This document shows positions 21,383 to 23,138 of a stretch of 23,138 nt of DNA, piece after piece. The notes beneath the pieces are model-generated. The model was not told the DNA's origin. It made no database searches and was given only the letters and a program-made list of their open reading frames with translations. Made by a program: the position numbers and the translations under genes. This DNA comes from SIG402 sp045639045 (lineage in GTDB: Bacteria > Bacillota > Clostridia > Christensenellales > Borkfalkiaceae). The DNA lies in the NCBI GenBank assembly GCA_045639045.1, contig JAZUCI010000043.1:1-23138 (forward strand), written 5' to 3'. The stretch's first letter is position 1, and the number at the start of each line of letters is the position of its first letter.

Positions 21383-21410
21383 TACCTCCTGGACTTATTC
21401 GGCCTTTCAT
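21383..21410 (-). promoter_or_regulatory. Possible S6:S18 binding site in the rpsF leader
   Basis: The leader just before the AGGAGG contains GGCCGAATAAGTCC on the minus strand, where a CCG can be presented beside a short GG/CC stem, as in the known rpsF leader motif that S6:S18 binds. The match is by eye and partial. Confidence 0.3.
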
Positions 21411-21452
21411 CGCGCGCGAAAAATCCGCACGTTAGAAAAGCAAGGTTCTTAT

Positions 21453-21481
21453 ATTATAACAACTATTTTTTATCTTGTCAA
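21453..21481 (-). promoter_or_regulatory. Consensus promoter of the rpsF operon
   Basis: On the minus strand, -35 TTGACA (21481-21476) and -10 TATAAT (21458-21453) are perfect with 17-bp spacing. Predicted start near 21446, leader about 70 nt. Confidence 0.92.
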
Positions 21482-21552
21482 ACGCTTTTTTGCGCAGTTT
21501 TTCCTTTTTTAGGTTATTTTGAAAGAAAGTTTCACTTTTCCCCCAAAAAATA

Positions 21553-21581
21553 TTGTGTTTTTTAGAAAAGTATATTATAAT
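21553..21581 (+). promoter_or_regulatory. Promoter of the second UroD-family gene
   Basis: -35 TTGTGT (21553-21558) and -10 TATAAT (21576-21581) with 17-bp spacing. Start predicted near 21588, leader about 36 nt. This rules out in-frame ATG codons further upstream as starts. Confidence 0.75.
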
Positions 21582-21623
21582 GAATACCAAAGAATTTTAG
21601 CACCCAAAAGGATACGCTTTATT

Positions 21624-22724
21624 ATGTTTAAAATTGAAAAAGCACCCGAAACCATGAGCGCGAAGGAACGCGTACGCCGTACTTTCGCTTACGAAAAAAC
21701 CGACCGTGTTCCCATCGGCATTGATTTAAACCCTGGAATCCGCAAAAACTTATTTCACGCGCTGGGCATCAACGAAAACAACGGCGGTGAAATGTTAGAC
21801 GCGCTTGGGGTAGATACCCGTGGCATTGGCGCGCCCTATACGGGGAAACCTTTGTTTACCGCCCCCGAAAATCGGCGCGTAGACCCCTTGGAAGGTTGCA
21901 TTATGCGTTGGGTGGAACACGCCAGCGGTGGCTATTGGGATTTTTGTGATTTCCCCTTAAAAGACGCCACGGACGAAATGTTCGATAACTTTCCCGTTCC
22001 TAATCCCGACGACTTTGATTATTCGGTTCCCAAAGAAATGGTAAAGCGTTACGGCGGCAAATACGCCCTGTATTTCGGCAACCCCGGGCTTCCCGACATT
22101 CTGAACAGCAACGGCCGTATTATGGGCGTTGAGGACGTATTATGCAATTTAATTATGGAAAACGAAGCAGCCCTTCGCTTTATCAAGCGCCGCGCGGATT
22201 TCCAATTAAAGCATATGGAACGCATTTTAGAACAAGTTGCGCCCGACCTTGATTACATTTGGCTGGGGGAAGACCTTGGCACGCAAATCGGCCCCATGAT
22301 TAGCCTGGATTTATACCGTGACACGCTAAAACCCATCCATAAGCAGTTTGCCGACCTTGCAAACTCCTATAACCTTCCCACCCTGATGCACACCTGTGGC
22401 AGTAGTAGTTGGGCATACGAGGATTTTATTGAAATCGGCATTAAAGGCGTAGATACCCTGCAACCCGAAGCCACGAACATGAGCCCCGAATACCTAGCAA
22501 AAACCTTTGGTGGCAGATTAAACTTCCGCGGATGTATTTCCACCGCAGGCCCCTTAGCGTACGGCACGGCAGAAGAAACCGAAAAGGTATGTAAAGAAAC
22601 CTTGGAAATTATGAAGGAAGTGCGCGGCTATCACTTTGCCCCCACCCACCAAATTCAGGATAACACCCCCGTGGAAAACGTAATTGCTATGTATAACGCG
22701 GCGCATAAATACGGTAGATATTAA
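21624..22724 (+). CDS. Uroporphyrinogen decarboxylase-family protein with MtaA-type zinc motif (366 aa)
   Basis: TIM-barrel protein of the UroD/MtaA/CmuA superfamily. It keeps the zinc triad of corrinoid-dependent methyltransferases: His256 and Cys258 in LMHTCGSS and Cys304 in NFRGCIS. Other family segments are MSAKERVRRTFAYEKTDRVP at the N terminus, YIWLGEDLGTQIGPMIS (211-227) and the ending FAPTHQIQDNTPVENVIAMYNAA (two adjacent parts). It may therefore move a methyl group from or to a corrinoid protein or thiol, yet no corrinoid protein gene lies next to it. It is transcribed alone from its own promoter with an AAAGGA site. Compared with the UroD-family gene at 19174 it is a distant paralogue. 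Heme-pathway HemE is unlikely. Substrate unknown. Confidence 0.88.
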   Translation: MFKIEKAPETMSAKERVRRTFAYEKTDRVPIGIDLNPGIRKNLFHALGINENNGGEMLDALGVDTRGIGAPYTGKPLFTAPENRRVDPLEGCIMRWVEHASGGYWDFCDFPLKDATDEMFDNFPVPNPDDFDYSVPKEMVKRYGGKYALYFGNPGLPDILNSNGRIMGVEDVLCNLIMENEAALRFIKRRADFQLKHMERILEQVAPDLDYIWLGEDLGTQIGPMISLDLYRDTLKPIHKQFADLANSYNLPTLMHTCGSSSWAYEDFIEIGIKGVDTLQPEATNMSPEYLAKTFGGRLNFRGCISTAGPLAYGTAEETEKVCKETLEIMKEVRGYHFAPTHQIQDNTPVENVIAMYNAAHKYGRY

Positions 22725-22741
22725 ACCAACGATAAAACAAT

Positions 22742-22779
22742 ACACCCCCGACGGGTAAATTCCCGTCGGGGGTGTTTTT
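22742..22779. terminator. Strong intrinsic terminator between convergent genes
   Basis: Perfect 14-bp stem ACACCCCCGACGGG / CCCGTCGGGGGTGT with a TAAATT loop, followed by TTTT on the plus side and a weaker ATTGTTTTATC tract on the minus side. It can end both the UroD-family and glycyl-tRNA synthetase transcripts. Confidence 0.9.
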
Positions 22780-22801
22780 GGTTAAATACTTACTTCTTTT
22801 T

Positions 22802-23138
22802 TTAGAAGCGGATGCGTTCTTCGATGAAGGATACTAAATCTTCAATCTTAACGCGTTCTTGTTGCATGCTATCGCGGAAGCGAACGGTAACGCTTTGGGT
22901 TTCTTCGGTTTCAAAGTCCACGGTGATGCAGATGGGGGTACCCACTTCATCCTGGCGGCGATAGCGCTTGCCGATGGAGCCGGTTTCATCATAATCCACC
23001 CGGAAATACTTGGCAAGGTCTTCGTAAATTTCGGAGGCCAGGCCGCCCAGCTTATTCTTCTGCAGGGGCAGCACGGCAGCCTTGAAGGGAGCCAGCGCAG
23101 GATGCAGATGCAGAACGGTGCGCACATCATTCTTTTCT
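22802..23138 (-). CDS. glyQS: Glycyl-tRNA synthetase, single-chain type, partial (C-terminal 112 residues)
   Basis: Charges tRNA-Gly with glycine in the cytosol. Only the anticodon-binding domain is in the window: NDVRTVLHLHPALAPFKAAVLPL, then LASEIYEDLAKYFRVDYDETGSIGKRYRRQDEVGTP (two adjacent parts), CITVDFE and the closing VTVRFRDSMQQERV and FIEERIRF. RYRRQDEVGTPICITVDFE is diagnostic of the homodimeric class II GlyRS found in archaea, eukaryotes and many Gram-positive bacteria, as opposed to the GlyQ plus GlyS form. The frame is open through the window edge, so the N-terminal catalytic part lies beyond it. Confidence 0.96.
   Translation of the reverse strand, partial: EKNDVRTVLHLHPALAPFKAAVLPLQKNKLGGLASEIYEDLAKYFRVDYDETGSIGKRYRRQDEVGTPICITVDFETEETQSVTVRFRDSMQQERVKIEDLVSFIEERIRF

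Noticed and set aside
22834..23130. A 98-codon minus-strand frame overlapping glycyl-tRNA synthetase
   Set aside because: Out-of-frame shadow of the conserved anticodon-binding domain.
1..23138. tRNA, rRNA or transposase genes
   Set aside because: None could be recognised by eye on either strand; a covariance-model scan would be decisive.

Overview
The window looks like a chromosomal segment of a Gram-positive, Firmicutes/Clostridia-type bacterium, probably gut-associated. The evidence is the rpsF-ssb-rpsR ribosomal operon, a single-chain glycyl-tRNA synthetase, strong AGGAGG-type ribosome binding sites, sigma-A promoters with 17-bp spacers, and a uronate-degradation operon. This is inference from gene content; no 16S rRNA or other taxonomic marker is present. 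The two ends are cut inside genes: uxuA on the left and glycyl-tRNA synthetase on the right.

Region 1 (1-8881) is a carbohydrate catabolic block. A leftward six-gene operon starts from a promoter near 5787-5815. It encodes two TIM-barrel sugar isomerase/epimerases, two Gfo/Idh/MocA NAD(P)-dependent oxidoreductases, glucuronate isomerase (UxaC) and mannonate dehydratase (UxuA, partial). A divergent AraC-type regulator is its obvious controller. No UxuB-type fructuronate reductase is seen, so one of the Gfo/Idh enzymes may take that step. A second divergent pair follows: a third Gfo/Idh enzyme with an altered EKP motif, and a second AraC regulator.

Region 2 (8882-11500) is accessory. It holds an AT-richer DUF4304-like gene next to a 20-bp duplication of the end of the preceding gene, a mosaic of short intergenic palindromic repeats, a DUF6512-like membrane protein, and an Xre regulator divergent from a PH-like protein. 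That last pair is controlled by two matched 16-bp palindromes, each inside the spacer of one promoter.

Region 3 (11501-14562) is a leftward housekeeping operon: a membrane protein, rsmD, coaD, an RsmB/RsmF-type rRNA methyltransferase and a PNPOx-like protein. Region 4 (14563-17269) is a rightward operon of a GT8 glycosyltransferase, a PlsC-like acyltransferase and a CrtO-like membrane acyltransferase, which suggests synthesis of an acylated glycoconjugate or glycolipid.

Region 5 (17270-18200) is the most unusual part. A good promoter is followed, exactly at the predicted transcription start, by a roughly 150-nt RNA able to fold into a long bulged hairpin. A UUCG-capped intrinsic terminator follows, directly abutting the Shine-Dalgarno sequence of a small lipoprotein gene. 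This layout fits a new leader/attenuator or a small RNA. Region 6 (18249-20330) is an AraC regulator divergent from a uroporphyrinogen-decarboxylase-family gene, with two 9-bp direct repeats 21 bp apart between them.

Region 7 (20331-23138) has rpsF-ssb-rpsR, a second uroporphyrinogen-decarboxylase-family gene that keeps the HxC...C zinc motif, and the 3' part of the glycyl-tRNA synthetase gene.
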